From Clostridia bacterium (GTDB lineage: Bacteria; Bacillota; Clostridia; Oscillospirales; Acutalibacteraceae), in the NCBI GenBank assembly GCA_017935265.1, contig JAGBHX010000005.1, forward strand, positions 1 through 57,017: a stretch of DNA of 57,017 bases, given 5' to 3'. This document shows positions 15,324-24,624 of the stretch, in pieces. The position numbers were made by a program, and so were the translations under genes. Each line of letters opens with the position of its first letter. The first letter of the stretch is position 1. The notes beneath the pieces were generated by a model that saw only the letters and a program-made list of their open reading frames with translations, did not search any database and was not told where the DNA came from.

Positions 15324-16580
15324 TTATTGGAGATTGTTGTCTAAATAAAGCCTGACAAGGTTTAGTGCGTTTGATGCGTTAACAAGGCGGTTATAGTCGC
15401 GACAACCGGGGCCGTTTTTGCCGGTGAGAAGCTTTTTGACCACAACTGTGCCGTCTTTGGCGGCAAGGGAAATGAAGCTCAGACCCACGGGCTTGTCCGT
15501 GCCGTCGCTCTCTGGGCCTGCAATGCCCGTGACACTAACAGCGATGTCTGCTCCGCTGACTTTCAGCGCACCCAGAGCCATCTGCCCGGCAACAGGCTCG
15601 CTGACCGCGCCGTGAATTTTTAAATCATTTTCGTCAACGCCGAGAACGTTTATTTTTGTTTCGTTTGAATAAGAAATAATTCCGCAACCGTAAACTGAGG
15701 ATGAACCTGAAACGTCGGTGATTCTTTTGCCGATAAGACCGCCTGTGCAGGATTCGGCCGTGGCAAGGGTAAGCCCCTTTTCTTTGAGCTTTTTAACAAC
15801 GGCTGTTTCGATGTTCGGCTCGTCAATGCCGTAGATAAATTCACCGAGCCTCGAAGTAATTTCGTCAATAACAGGCTGTGCAATTTTGTCGGCTTCTTGC
15901 TTGTTGTCGGCCATGGCGGTAACACGGAGAAGCGCCTCACCCTCTTTGGCATAGGGGGCAACAGACGGGTTGGCACTGTTCAATAAATCGTCAACCTTCT
16001 GAGCCATAACACTTTCACCGATGCCGAAGGTGCGGATGTTGTGCGAAACAATAACCTTATCTGAAAATCTGCTGAGATAGGGCACGGCATAATTGAGAAA
16101 CATCGGCTTCAGTTCCCTGGGAGGGCCGGGGAGCATAAGAATGTGCTTGCCGTCTTTTTCAATGGCGCAACCGGGTGCGGTGCCGTTGTCATTTGGGAAA
16201 ACAACTCCGTCAGCAGGAAGAAGAGCCTGCTTTTTGTTATTCTCACTCATAACGAGCCCTTTGCCCTTGAAATAGCTTTCCATTGAGTTAAGGCTGTCCT
16301 GATGAAGAACACATTCTTTGTTAAAAAATTCGCAGCAGATTTCTTTTGTCAGGTCGTCAGGGGTAGGGCCGAGACCGCCTGAAGCGATGATAATGTCGCT
16401 TCTTTCAGATGCAATGCCGAGCACCTTGCGCAGTCTTTCGGGATTGTCACCAACCGTGGTCTGGTGGAGAACGCTTATTCCCATTTTTGCAAGCTCAACG
16501 GATAAAAACTGAGCATCTGTATTTACAATGTCGCCTAAAAGAATTTCTGTGCCAACGCTGATGATTTCACAAATTGCCAA
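15324..16580 (-). CDS. cinA: CinA, NMN deamidase / ADP-ribose pyrophosphatase-type protein
   Basis: 418 residues. The N-terminal MoCF/COG1058 domain (about 1-170) has the motifs SVGTEILLG, SGGLGPTPDD (67-76) and PGPPREL (151-157). The C-terminal PncC domain (about 255-415) has ESCTGG (276-281), the nicotinamide mononucleotide deamidase signature. The family acts in pyridine nucleotide salvage and is tied to competence or DNA damage in some species. It lies 11 bases after thiI within the same run. Full length, no defects seen. Confidence 0.95.
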   Translation of the reverse strand: MAICEIISVGTEILLGDIVNTDAQFLSVELAKMGISVLHQTTVGDNPERLRKVLGIASERSDIIIASGGLGPTPDDLTKEICCEFFNKECVLHQDSLNSMESYFKGKGLVMSENNKKQALLPADGVVFPNDNGTAPGCAIEKDGKHILMLPGPPRELKPMFLNYAVPYLSRFSDKVIVSHNIRTFGIGESVMAQKVDDLLNSANPSVAPYAKEGEALLRVTAMADNKQEADKIAQPVIDEITSRLGEFIYGIDEPNIETAVVKKLKEKGLTLATAESCTGGLIGKRITDVSGSSSVYGCGIISYSNETKINVLGVDENDLKIHGAVSEPVAGQMALGALKVSGADIAVSVTGIAGPESDGTDKPVGLSFISLAAKDGTVVVKKLLTGKNGPGCRDYNRLVNASNALNLVRLYLDNNLQ

Positions 16581-16591
16581 AAGAGGTCATC

Positions 16592-17764
16592 CTATCTGTC
16601 TATCATAATAAATCTTGTGTTTGCTATTGCTTCAGCAACAAGAGAGTCAACGTCAATCAAAGCTTCAGCTTCTTCAAGCTGAGCAAGCTTTGGTTTGGTT
16701 TTGGGATGCTTGGGGGTAAACACCGTGCAACAATCCTCATAGGGGAGAATTGAAGTTTCAAAGGTGTCAATTTTTCTTGAAATGATAACTACCTCATCTT
16801 TATCCATACCGATAAGGGGACGGAAAACGGGCATATTTGCAACAGCCTCGGTGCAGGCGATGGCCTGCATTGTCTGGCTGGCAACCTGTCCCACGCTTTC
16901 GCCTGTGATGAGCGCTCCGCAATCTTCCTTGCGGGCAATGATTTCGGCGCAACGCATCATCAGTCTGCGCATAATGAGGGTAAATAAATCCTCAGGGCAG
17001 TTGTCTTTGATTTCTTCCTGAATATGAGTAAAGGGAACAACGAAAAGAGGGATTCTTCCACAATACTGCGACACCTTTTTGCAAAGGGTGTGAACCTTCA
17101 TTTCTGCCCTCTGGGAGGTGTAGGGGGGTGAAGCAAAGTGAATGCCAACGATGTTGAGGCCGCGCTTTGCCATCATCCAGCCCGCAACAGGGCTGTCAAT
17201 TCCGCCTGAAACAAGCAATGCGGCTCTGCCTGCGGAGCCTGTGGGCATACCGCCTGCACCTTTGATCTGGTTGCCGTGAATATATGCGTAAAAATCGCGG
17301 ACTTCAACCATAACCACAACGTCGGGGTTATGAACGTCAACTGTCAGGTGGTGGTACATGCTGAGAATTTTACCGCCGACCTCACGGCAGATTTCGGGGG
17401 ATTTGAGGGGGAAGTTTTTGTCGGAACGTTTGGCTTCAACCTTGAAGGTGCGTGCGCCCTCAAGCTGGTCGCGGAGATATTCCCCTGCACAGTTGAGTAT
17501 AACGTCCATATCTTTTTCAACTGCGGCGGCTCTTGAAAGGGCGGCAATGCCGAAAACCTTTGTCAGACGGCGCACAGCCTCGTCAAAATCAACATCGGTA
17601 TCCTCGGACTCAATCATAATTGTTGATTGAGCCGAGGTGAATTTGAACTTTCCAAGGTCACTCAGACGGTGACGCATATTTTTTATAAGAATGTCTTCAA
17701 ATGTGCGGCGGTTAAGACCCTTGAGAGCTAACTCGCCGTTTTTGATAAGAATTGTTTCCTTCAT
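16592..17764 (-). CDS. thiI: ThiI, tRNA 4-thiouridine synthase
   Basis: 390 residues: an N-terminal ferredoxin-like domain and THUMP (about 1-165), then a PP-loop adenylation domain with SGGIDS at 186-191. It moves sulfur from a cysteine desulfurase persulfide to uridine 8 of tRNA, and in some bacteria to thiamine synthesis. The rhodanese domain of the E. coli enzyme is absent, as usual in Gram-positives, where a dedicated desulfurase supplies sulfur. That desulfurase gene is immediately upstream, 16 bases away. Confidence 0.96.
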   Translation of the reverse strand: MKETILIKNGELALKGLNRRTFEDILIKNMRHRLSDLGKFKFTSAQSTIMIESEDTDVDFDEAVRRLTKVFGIAALSRAAAVEKDMDVILNCAGEYLRDQLEGARTFKVEAKRSDKNFPLKSPEICREVGGKILSMYHHLTVDVHNPDVVVMVEVRDFYAYIHGNQIKGAGGMPTGSAGRAALLVSGGIDSPVAGWMMAKRGLNIVGIHFASPPYTSQRAEMKVHTLCKKVSQYCGRIPLFVVPFTHIQEEIKDNCPEDLFTLIMRRLMMRCAEIIARKEDCGALITGESVGQVASQTMQAIACTEAVANMPVFRPLIGMDKDEVVIISRKIDTFETSILPYEDCCTVFTPKHPKTKPKLAQLEEAEALIDVDSLVAEAIANTRFIMIDR

Positions 17765-17780
17765 TTTGGACTCCGTTCTT

Positions 17781-18914
17781 TTATTTCATTCTCCTCATTG
17801 TTTTCTGAGCGGAAGCAACGCCCTGAATGAAATAATCAATTTCTTGCTTTGTTGTATATCTTGAAATGCTGATTCTCACAGCGCTGTTGATTCTTTGTGA
17901 ATCAAGACCGATTTCAGTGAGCACACGGCTCTTGTGACCCTTTGAACAGGCTGAACCGCTTGAAATATAAATGCCCATTTCCGAAAGGAAGTTGAGAAGC
18001 ACCTCAGAGGGGATGCCCATAACCGAAATGTTGGTAACGTAGGGCAGTGCGTCGGCCGGGGAGTTGATTGCAATTCCGCCGAGCTCCTTGAGACGGGAAA
18101 CAAGATAATCCCTCTGCTGAGCGGCAATTCTCAGGTTTACATCAATGTCCTTGATTGCATCTGCCGCCGCGCCAAAGCCTGCAATTGCGGGCAACGGCTC
18201 TGTTCCGGGTCGAATGCCTCTTTCCTGACCTCCGCCGAAAACGGTGGTTGCAAGGCGGGAGCCCTTGTTGACAAACAAAGCGCCTGCGCCCTTGGGACCG
18301 TGGATTTTGTGGGCGCTGATACTCATAAGGTCAATGCCCAATGCGTGGGGCTTGAGGGGGATTTTGCCGAAAGCCTGCACGGCATCGCAATGAATAAGGG
18401 CGGGGGCGTTGTACTTGCGGACAGCAGATTTTACCTTTTCAATGGCTTCAATTGTGCCGATTTCATTGTTGACAGCCATAATGCTGATGAGTGAGGTTGA
18501 GGTGTTGACCGCGGCATTGAGCTGACGCTCATCAAATCTGCCGTCTTTGTCTACGTTGAGTCTCACCACATCGTAGCCTTCTTTTTCAAGCTGCTTCATC
18601 GGTTCTTCAACGCTGGGGTGCTCAATAGAGGTGGTGATAATCCTCATTCCCTTGGGCCTAAAAGCGTGTGCCGCGCCGAAAATGGCGATGTTGTTGCTTT
18701 CAGTTCCGCCTGAAGTGAAAATGATTTCACCGTCGTCGCAGGATAATTTCTTTGCTATTGAGTGCCTTGCGCTTTCAAGAACTTCACTTGCTTCAATTCC
18801 GCCGAAATGCAGGGAGGACGGGTTGCCCCAGCACTTTGTCAATGTGTTGTTGATTGCCTCAATCGCCTCGGGGCAAACCGGTGTTGTTGCGCTGTTATCA
18901 AGATAGGCTTCCAT
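17781..18914 (-). CDS. Cysteine desulfurase (IscS/NifS family), partner of ThiI
   Basis: 377 residues. It is a PLP enzyme taking sulfur from cysteine. The PLP lysine is Lys203 (SAHKIHGPKG) and the persulfide cysteine Cys323 (SSGSACSKGH). The start at 18914 is favoured because GGAGGG lies seven bases before it; a TTG fifteen bases further up would sit within that ribosome binding site. No IscR or IscU gene is adjacent. Pairing with thiI suggests a NifZ-like dedicated role in tRNA thiolation, though general Fe-S supply cannot be excluded. It is the first gene of the run down to 9678. Confidence 0.95.
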   Translation of the reverse strand: MEAYLDNSATTPVCPEAIEAINNTLTKCWGNPSSLHFGGIEASEVLESARHSIAKKLSCDDGEIIFTSGGTESNNIAIFGAAHAFRPKGMRIITTSIEHPSVEEPMKQLEKEGYDVVRLNVDKDGRFDERQLNAAVNTSTSLISIMAVNNEIGTIEAIEKVKSAVRKYNAPALIHCDAVQAFGKIPLKPHALGIDLMSISAHKIHGPKGAGALFVNKGSRLATTVFGGGQERGIRPGTEPLPAIAGFGAAADAIKDIDVNLRIAAQQRDYLVSRLKELGGIAINSPADALPYVTNISVMGIPSEVLLNFLSEMGIYISSGSACSKGHKSRVLTEIGLDSQRINSAVRISISRYTTKQEIDYFIQGVASAQKTMRRMK

Positions 18915-18966
18915 TAAACTTCCCTCCAAAATGCGAAATTTTCGCTACCTTAAAATATACGTTTGT

Positions 18967-18995
18967 ATTATACATCAAATTGACCTCTCTTGCAA
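18967..18995 (-). promoter_or_regulatory. Promoter of the cysteine desulfurase operon
   Basis: On the minus strand, -35 TTGCAA (18990-18995), 17-bp spacer and -10 TATAAT (18967-18972). A short palindrome GCGAAA/TTTCGC follows in the leader before the start codon. Confidence 0.75.
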
Positions 18996-19209
18996 TATTT
19001 TTTTAGCTAATAAGGTATTATTTATATAAGAAAATACACGGCGATTTTTGTGGAATATTTTTGCAAAAATGTATTCCTGCTAACATAATATGAAGGTCAA
19101 ACTTTTATTGACATTATTTTTGATTTGCAAAAACTTAAAAAACAAAGAATAAGTGAGAAAAACAGAGCAAATGAGCAATAAATTAAAATTTATCGACAAA
19201 ATAAAAGAA
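18996..19209. other. AT-rich spacer between divergent operons
   Basis: No gene seen. It holds a lone GGTCAAA heptad at 19095-19101 that matches a CtsR half-site but has no partner at the proper distance. Otherwise there is nothing I can name. Confidence 0.5.
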
Positions 19210-19234
19210 TTTGACCTTGTTTGACCTTTTGACT
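19210..19234. promoter_or_regulatory. CtsR operator, upstream cluster
   Basis: TTTGACC-TTG-TTTGACC (19210-19226) is a perfect reverse-orientation CtsR box, GGTCAAA-n3-GGTCAAA. A third heptad, TTTGACT (19228-19234), overlaps the -35. Confidence 0.88.
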
Positions 19235-19257
19235 TTTAATTCAAAGGTCAATATAAT
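19229..19257 (+). promoter_or_regulatory. Promoter of the ctsR operon
   Basis: -35 TTGACT (19229-19234), 17-bp spacer, -10 TATAAT (19252-19257). CtsR boxes flank both sides, and a near-complete heptad lies in the spacer. Confidence 0.88.
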
Positions 19258-19265
19258 ATAGTCAA

Positions 19266-19282
19266 GGTCAAAGAAAGTCAAA
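19266..19282. promoter_or_regulatory. CtsR operator, downstream box
   Basis: GGTCAAA-GAA-AGTCAAA is a direct repeat matching the CtsR consensus RGTCAAA-n3-RGTCAAA. It lies just past the -10, where binding would block initiation. Confidence 0.88.
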
Positions 19283-19304
19283 ATCAAAAAAGTGAGATGA
19301 TTTT

Positions 19305-19763
19305 ATGAATATGAGCAACGAAATAGCCAATATAATTCTCAGTATGCTTGAGAATGACGGCTTTACCGAAATTCAGCGTAATGAGCTTGCGCAGACAATA
19401 GGATGTGTGCCGAGTCAGATCAACTACGTTATTTCGTCAAGATTCACGCCTGAACACGGGTATATTGTAGAGAGCAGGCGAGGCGGCGGCGGATATGTGC
19501 GAATATCACGTGTGAGCTACGATAAGGGTTCGGCGCTGATGCACGTTGTTAACAGCATCGGTCTTGCCGCTGACGAGGCAACCTGCAGAGCGCACATCAG
19601 CAACCTCAATTATCAAAACCTTCTCAGCGACGAGGTTTCTGTTGCGGCTCTTGCGGCCACCAGTGATAAGTGCCTCAGAGAGCTGAGCTTGCCTATGCGC
19701 GACATTATCAGAGCGTCAGTATTTAAAAATATATTGTTATCTACGGTTAAGAAAGGAAGATGA
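19305..19763 (+). CDS. ctsR: CtsR, class III heat-shock repressor
   Basis: 152 residues. The N-terminal winged helix-turn-helix (ELAQTIGCVPSQINYVI, then the glycine-rich wing ESRRGGGGYVRI that acts as thermosensor) represses clp genes; the C-terminal dimerisation domain follows. The glycine wing is intact. It is first gene of ctsR-mcsA-mcsB-clpC and has CtsR boxes on both sides of its promoter, so it is autoregulated. ATG 19311 (MSNEIA) is a possible alternative start. Confidence 0.96.
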   Translation: MNMSNEIANIILSMLENDGFTEIQRNELAQTIGCVPSQINYVISSRFTPEHGYIVESRRGGGGYVRISRVSYDKGSALMHVVNSIGLAADEATCRAHISNLNYQNLLSDEVSVAALAATSDKCLRELSLPMRDIIRASVFKNILLSTVKKGR

Positions 19764-19765
19764 TT

Positions 19766-20275
19766 ATGCTTTGTCAGAATTGCGGAAAAAATGAGGCCAC
19801 AACCCACATCAAAAGGATTGTGAACGGGGATACGACACAAATGCACCTTTGCTCCGACTGTGCAGGGCACCTGGGCTACGGAGATATGTTTTCGGGGTTC
19901 GGATTAAATCTTGATGATTTCTTCGGCGGTTTTCTTGGTGACACCGTGCAGAAGCTTGCTTCTCCCACAGAGCAGAGATGCCCCAAATGCGGTAACACCT
20001 TCGGCGACATTGTCAGAAGCGGCAAGGTGGGCTGCAGTGAATGCTACAATGTTTTTTATGATAAATTGCTTCCGTCAATACAGAGAATTCACGGCAGAAT
20101 CAAGCACAACGGCAAGCAGGCTCCCGCGGTTGAGGCGGTTGCACAGCCTGTGAAAGAAGAGCAGGAGGACCCGGTTGAAAAGCTTAAAAAGGACCTTGCT
20201 CAGGCTATTGAAAAGCAGGAATTTGAGCAGGCGGCAGTTATCCGCGACAAAATAAAGGAATTGGAAAACAAATAA
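19766..20275 (+). CDS. mcsA: McsA, zinc-finger activator of McsB
   Basis: 169 residues. Two zinc-binding units are visible: Cys3/Cys6 with Cys29/Cys32, and Cys72/Cys75 with Cys90/Cys93. A UVR-type helical motif closes the protein (about 136-169, KQEFEQAAVIRDKIKEL). McsA activates the McsB arginine kinase and modulates CtsR. ATG 19766 was chosen over 19760 because AAAGGA is eight bases before it and the sequence then starts MLCQNC as is usual. It begins two bases after the ctsR stop. Confidence 0.95.
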   Translation: MLCQNCGKNEATTHIKRIVNGDTTQMHLCSDCAGHLGYGDMFSGFGLNLDDFFGGFLGDTVQKLASPTEQRCPKCGNTFGDIVRSGKVGCSECYNVFYDKLLPSIQRIHGRIKHNGKQAPAVEAVAQPVKEEQEDPVEKLKKDLAQAIEKQEFEQAAVIRDKIKELENK

Positions 20276-20328
20276 TCTAAAAAAATAGATATATGTTGAC
20301 AATTCAACGAAAGGAACGATTTTGAACT

Positions 20329-21333
20329 ATGAATAAATGGTATATAGAAAGTGGCGAGCAAGGGGATATAGTTTTAAGCACACGTATCCGTTTAGCGAGA
20401 AATATCGATGAATATCCGTTCCCCAACAAGCTCACGAAGTCGGGCAAAAAAGAGGTTTGCGAAAAGGTGAGAGACATTCTTCTTTCGCAGAAGTATTGGG
20501 ATTTTTCATACACCGAAACATCAACGCTTACAAAAGCTCAGGCGGTGTCATTGGCTGAGCGCCATCTTGTAAGCCCCGACTTTGCAACCGACAGTGACGG
20601 TGCACTTGTGCTCACCGATGACGAAGCTATCAGCATTATGCTTTGCGAAGAAGACCACATCAGGCTTCAGGTTATGATGTCGGGCCTTGCCCTCAAAGAG
20701 GCTTATAACGTTGCGGATAAGGTGGATAACATTATTTCTTCCGGCGTTGATTATGCCTTTGATGAGAGAATAGGTTATCTCACCCAGTGCCCCACAAATC
20801 TCGGTACAGCGATGAGAGCTTCGGTTATGCTTCACCTGCCTGCGCTTACCAAGTGCGGACAAATGGGTAAGCTTGCCAACACCGTATCAAAGCTTGGTCT
20901 TGTAATCAGAGGTGCACACGGTGAGGGAAGCTCACCCAAGGGTGCAATTTATCAGTTAAGCAACCAGATTACACTGGGCATTTCGGAACAGGAAGCACTG
21001 GATAATTTGCAGTCAATTACTCTTCAGCTTGTGGCTCAGGAAAGAGCTGCCGCAAAGAGCTTGCTTGAAAACCCCGCACAGGTTGACGAAATCTGGAGAG
21101 CAAGAGGAATTTTGCAATATGCAAGAATGCTCACCTGTGATGAATTTATGGAGCTTTCTTCGTTGATCAGGTTGGGAGCGCGAAGTGGAGTGTTTGATTT
21201 CGATTTGAAAAAGCTCAACGAGCTGACGTATAACGTTCAGCCTGCAACGATTAAGGCAAGAGAAAACAAAGAGCTTACGGCTTCTCAGCGTGACGTAATC
21301 AGAGCTGACGCGGTAAGAGAAATCTTTGCATAA
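20329..21333 (+). CDS. mcsB: McsB, protein arginine kinase
   Basis: 334 residues of the phosphagen (guanido) kinase fold: VLSTRIRLARNIDEYPF near the N-terminus, the substrate-loop region DEAISIMLCEEDHIRLQ, and the nucleotide-binding VIRGAHGEGS. McsB marks proteins with phosphoarginine for ClpCP and inactivates CtsR. Length is slightly below the Bacillus protein (363), typical of clostridial versions. It lies 53 bases after mcsA and 47 before clpC. Confidence 0.96.
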   Translation: MNKWYIESGEQGDIVLSTRIRLARNIDEYPFPNKLTKSGKKEVCEKVRDILLSQKYWDFSYTETSTLTKAQAVSLAERHLVSPDFATDSDGALVLTDDEAISIMLCEEDHIRLQVMMSGLALKEAYNVADKVDNIISSGVDYAFDERIGYLTQCPTNLGTAMRASVMLHLPALTKCGQMGKLANTVSKLGLVIRGAHGEGSSPKGAIYQLSNQITLGISEQEALDNLQSITLQLVAQERAAAKSLLENPAQVDEIWRARGILQYARMLTCDEFMELSSLIRLGARSGVFDFDLKKLNELTYNVQPATIKARENKELTASQRDVIRADAVREIFA

Positions 21334-21380
21334 GAAAAAGAAATACTTGGATATAATATAGACTAAAGGAGAGGTGCTGA

Positions 21381-23822
21381 ATGTATAAATTCACAGGCTT
21401 CACACAAAAAGCAAACACAGCGTTAAACGATGCCATTGAATCGGCTGAAAATCTCGGACACACTTATATCGGCAGTGAGCACCTTCTTGTGGGCTTGCTT
21501 GGCGTTGAGGGTAGTGTTGCCCACACGGTTCTTACTTCAAAGGGTGTAACTCAGTCCTCGGTAGAAAATGCCCTTAAAACAACGGTGGGTATCGGCACCC
21601 CGACGGTGCTTTCCCCCAATGAGTTTACTCCGCGAAGCAAAAGGATAGTTGAAAGCGCAATAGCTTCTGCCCGTTCAATGAACCATTCATATGTTGGCAC
21701 GGAGCACATTCTGATTGCCATTGCCAAGGATTCAAGCTGTTTTGCGATGAATATTCTGGAAAAATACGGGATTTCACCAAATGAAATAATCAACGAAATA
21801 ACAAAAAGTGTATCTTCTCAGAGCACTTCCGCTTCGGATAAATCCAAGCAGGGTAAAAAGAGCGAAACACCCACCATTGAGCAGTTTGGCAGAGATTTGA
21901 CCGACCTTGCCCGTCAGGGTAAAATTGACCCTGTAATCGGCAGACATACGGAGATTAACCGTGTTATTCAGATTCTTTGCCGCCGCACAAAAAATAATCC
22001 CTGCCTCATTGGTGAGCCGGGTGTAGGCAAAACGGCGATTGCTGAGGGGCTTGCCCTCAAAATTGCAACCGACGAAGTGCCTGAATTGCTCAGAGGGAAG
22101 AGAATTGTTTCTCTTGACCTGACGGGTATGGTCGCAGGCACAAAATACCGCGGTGACTTTGAAGAGCGAATTAAGTCAGCTATCAATGAGGTTATCAAGG
22201 CAGGCGACGTCATTCTTTTTATCGACGAGGTGCACACCCTTATGGGTGCAGGCTCAGCCGAGGGTGCGGTTGACGCTGCCAACATTCTCAAGCCTTCGTT
22301 GGCAAGAGGAGAAATGCAGGTTATCGGTGCCACAACTCTTGAAGAGTACCGAAAAAATATTGAAAAGGATTCAGCTCTTGAAAGGCGCTTTCAGCCCATT
22401 GTTGTTGGCGAGCCCACTCAGGAGGAAGCTATTGAAATCCTCAAAGGGCTTCACGACAAATATGAAGCTCATCACAATGTAAAAATTCCCGACGAAGCCA
22501 TTGAAGCGGCGGTTCATCTTTCTTCAAGATACATCACCGACAGATACCTGCCAGACAAGGCAATTGACCTCATTGACGAGGCGGCTTCAAAAATCAGGCT
22601 CAGAGCCTTTACTCCGCCCGAAAATATCAAGGAGCTGGAAGAAAAAATCAAATCCGTCTGTGACGAAAAATCAGCCGCAGTCAACAGCCAGAATTATGAG
22701 CTTGCGGCAAAGCTGAGAGATGAAGAAAAAGAGCTTCAGCAAAAGCTTGATGAAACCAAGGAAAGCTGGAACCGCAAAAACTGCGAAATGAAAGGGGAGG
22801 TAACTCCCGAAGACATTGCGGCTGTTGTGTCGGAGTGGACACATATTCCCGTTGTTCAGCTCACCGAGGAGGAAAGCCAGCGGCTTCTCAATCTTGAAGA
22901 AGAAATGCACCGCAGACTTGTTGGTCAGAACAAAGCTGTTTCTGCCATTGCAAAGGCAATCCGCCGAGGCAGAGTAGGACTTAAAGACCCTAACCGTCCT
23001 ACCGGTTCGTTTATTTTCCTGGGTCCCACAGGTGTTGGTAAAACGGAGCTTTGTAAAACCCTTGCCGCCACAATGTTCGGTGATGAAAATGCCCTTATCA
23101 GGCTCGATATGTCAGAGTATATGGAAAAGCACACCGTTTCGCGAATGGTAGGCTCGCCTCCCGGTTATGTGGGATATGACGACGGCGGTCAGCTCACCGA
23201 AAAGGTGCGCCGCAAGCCATATAGCGTGGTGCTTTTTGATGAAATTGAAAAGGCACATCCCGACGTTTTCAATATGCTTTTGCAGATTCTTGATGACGGC
23301 GTGCTCACTGATTCGCAGGGCAGAAAGGTAGACTTCAAAAACACCGTTGTTATTATGACCTCCAACGTCGGAGCAAAGCTCATCAGCGGCGGTGCAGGCA
23401 AATCGTTGGGCTTTAATGCGGAAGAAAACGGCGGTGCGCTTTCTGACAGCAAAATTCACGACGCTGTTATGGGCGAATTGAAAAAGCTGTTCCGACCCGA
23501 ATTTCTCAACAGAGTTGACGATATAATTGTGTTCGAACAGCTCAAAAAGGATGACATCAAAGAAATTGCCCGCAGAATGCTGGAAACACTTCGCAAGCGA
23601 ACTAAAGGCTTGGGCATTGAAATTGATTTTGATGACAGCGCAGTTTCTAAAATTGCAGATGAAGGCTTTGACCCCGTTTACGGTGCAAGACCTTTGAGAA
23701 GGGCAATTCAGTCAAAGATTGAAGACCCCCTGAGTGAAAAAATGCTTGATTTAACAATCACCCCCGGCAAAAAATATATCTGCAAATACGAAAATGAAGC
23801 CTTCGTATTTGACGAAAATTAA
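21381..23822 (+). CDS. clpC: ClpC, AAA+ unfoldase for ClpP
   Basis: 813 residues. The N-terminal double Clp-N repeat (about 1-145, binds phosphoarginine and adaptors) is followed by AAA1 with Walker A GEPGVGKT at 211-218, a middle domain with a UVR motif (NYELAAKLRDEEKEL), and AAA2 with GPTGVGKTE near 549-556. The D2 small domain ends GARPLRRAIQSKIEDPL. It forms ClpCP with the clpP product encoded near 3119. A short in-cis AT-rich TATAAT-like sequence precedes it, but expression from the ctsR promoter is the expected mode. Confidence 0.97.
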   Translation: MYKFTGFTQKANTALNDAIESAENLGHTYIGSEHLLVGLLGVEGSVAHTVLTSKGVTQSSVENALKTTVGIGTPTVLSPNEFTPRSKRIVESAIASARSMNHSYVGTEHILIAIAKDSSCFAMNILEKYGISPNEIINEITKSVSSQSTSASDKSKQGKKSETPTIEQFGRDLTDLARQGKIDPVIGRHTEINRVIQILCRRTKNNPCLIGEPGVGKTAIAEGLALKIATDEVPELLRGKRIVSLDLTGMVAGTKYRGDFEERIKSAINEVIKAGDVILFIDEVHTLMGAGSAEGAVDAANILKPSLARGEMQVIGATTLEEYRKNIEKDSALERRFQPIVVGEPTQEEAIEILKGLHDKYEAHHNVKIPDEAIEAAVHLSSRYITDRYLPDKAIDLIDEAASKIRLRAFTPPENIKELEEKIKSVCDEKSAAVNSQNYELAAKLRDEEKELQQKLDETKESWNRKNCEMKGEVTPEDIAAVVSEWTHIPVVQLTEEESQRLLNLEEEMHRRLVGQNKAVSAIAKAIRRGRVGLKDPNRPTGSFIFLGPTGVGKTELCKTLAATMFGDENALIRLDMSEYMEKHTVSRMVGSPPGYVGYDDGGQLTEKVRRKPYSVVLFDEIEKAHPDVFNMLLQILDDGVLTDSQGRKVDFKNTVVIMTSNVGAKLISGGAGKSLGFNAEENGGALSDSKIHDAVMGELKKLFRPEFLNRVDDIIVFEQLKKDDIKEIARRMLETLRKRTKGLGIEIDFDDSAVSKIADEGFDPVYGARPLRRAIQSKIEDPLSEKMLDLTITPGKKYICKYENEAFVFDEN

Positions 23823-23825
23823 ATT

Positions 23826-23859
23826 AAACGCAGTATCGTTTGCGCGGTACTGCGTTTTT
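23826..23859 (+). terminator. Intrinsic terminator after clpC
   Basis: A 10-bp stem (AAACGCAGTA / TACTGCGTTT) with a 12-nt loop runs into TTTTTG. It separates the heat-shock operon from the kinase cassette. Confidence 0.88.
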
Positions 23860-23860
23860 G

Positions 23861-23889
23861 TTGACTTTATTACATATAAATGTTAAAAT
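23861..23889 (+). promoter_or_regulatory. Promoter of the HprK-like/ABC/PqqD cassette
   Basis: -35 TTGACT (23861-23866), 17-bp spacer, -10 TAAAAT (23884-23889) preceded by TGT. It begins immediately after the clpC terminator, so the cassette is its own transcription unit. Confidence 0.75.
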
Positions 23890-23924
23890 AAAATGTCTAT
23901 TTGTGTGTTAAAAGGGGTGACAGG

Positions 23925-24614
23925 ATGGCAGTGTATAAAATTGCAGGGTTGAATGTAGAATATGCCTGCCGTTTTGACCTTTTGAAGCAAAGAAGTGAAA
24001 AATACCTCTGTGACGAAACAGATGCCCGGATTAATCTCAGCCTTGATGAAAATTATTTTTCATCCCGCCGAAAAAAATTCTCGACCCTTTCCGATAGCGA
24101 AATTGAATACATCGGTATGGGTGCGGCCTTTTATAAGGAGCTGCTTCGCTTTGAGGGGATGCTGCTTCACGCGTCGGCGGTTGAGCTTGACGGCGAAGCC
24201 TACCTCTTTTCTGCCCCCAGCGGAACAGGTAAATCCACCCACACAGAGGGCTGGCTGAAAGCGTTTGACAAGGCGCAGATTATCAACGACGACAAGCCTG
24301 CTATCCGTAAGGTGGACGGCAGTTACTTCGCCTTCGGAACTCCCTTCAGCGGCAAACACGACATAAGTCTCAACAAGGGCTATCCCATTAAGGGCATATG
24401 CTTCCTTGACAGGGGCAATAACGAAATTAAAAAGCTCACCGCACAACAGGCAATGACACCTCTTTTTAATCAGACAATCCGTCCTGATGATGAGAGTAAA
24501 ATGGATTTGCTTTGTGAGAGGGTTGAGGATTTGCTGGCAAACGTCAGCTTTTATGCAATGCTTTGTGACACAAGTGAGAAGGCTGTTAAAATGGCTTATG
24601 ATATGATGAAATGA
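23925..24614 (+). CDS. HPr kinase/PEPCK-fold small kinase, RiPP-cassette type
   Basis: 229 residues from ATG 23925 behind AAAGGGGTGA. It has the HprK/PEPCK-type P-loop SAPSGTGKST (96-105), preceded by the family motif LLHASAVELDGEAYLF and followed by INDDKP (about 120-125), the acidic metal/catalytic motif. It lacks the N-terminal domain of true HprK, so it is unlikely to be the carbohydrate regulator. Such stand-alone kinases occur next to PqqD-like and peptidase genes in peptide-modification loci, including lasso-peptide C-terminal serine kinases. Here it is followed by an ABC exporter, a PqqD-like protein and an S24/S26 peptidase. The substrate is not evident. Confidence 0.8.
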   Translation: MAVYKIAGLNVEYACRFDLLKQRSEKYLCDETDARINLSLDENYFSSRRKKFSTLSDSEIEYIGMGAAFYKELLRFEGMLLHASAVELDGEAYLFSAPSGTGKSTHTEGWLKAFDKAQIINDDKPAIRKVDGSYFAFGTPFSGKHDISLNKGYPIKGICFLDRGNNEIKKLTAQQAMTPLFNQTIRPDDESKMDLLCERVEDLLANVSFYAMLCDTSEKAVKMAYDMMK

Positions 24615-24624
24615 CGGAGTTTTT

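Noticed and set aside
23925..24614. True HPr kinase/phosphorylase
   Set aside because: Too short, lacking the N-terminal domain, and in a PqqD/ABC context rather than with lgt or carbohydrate genes.
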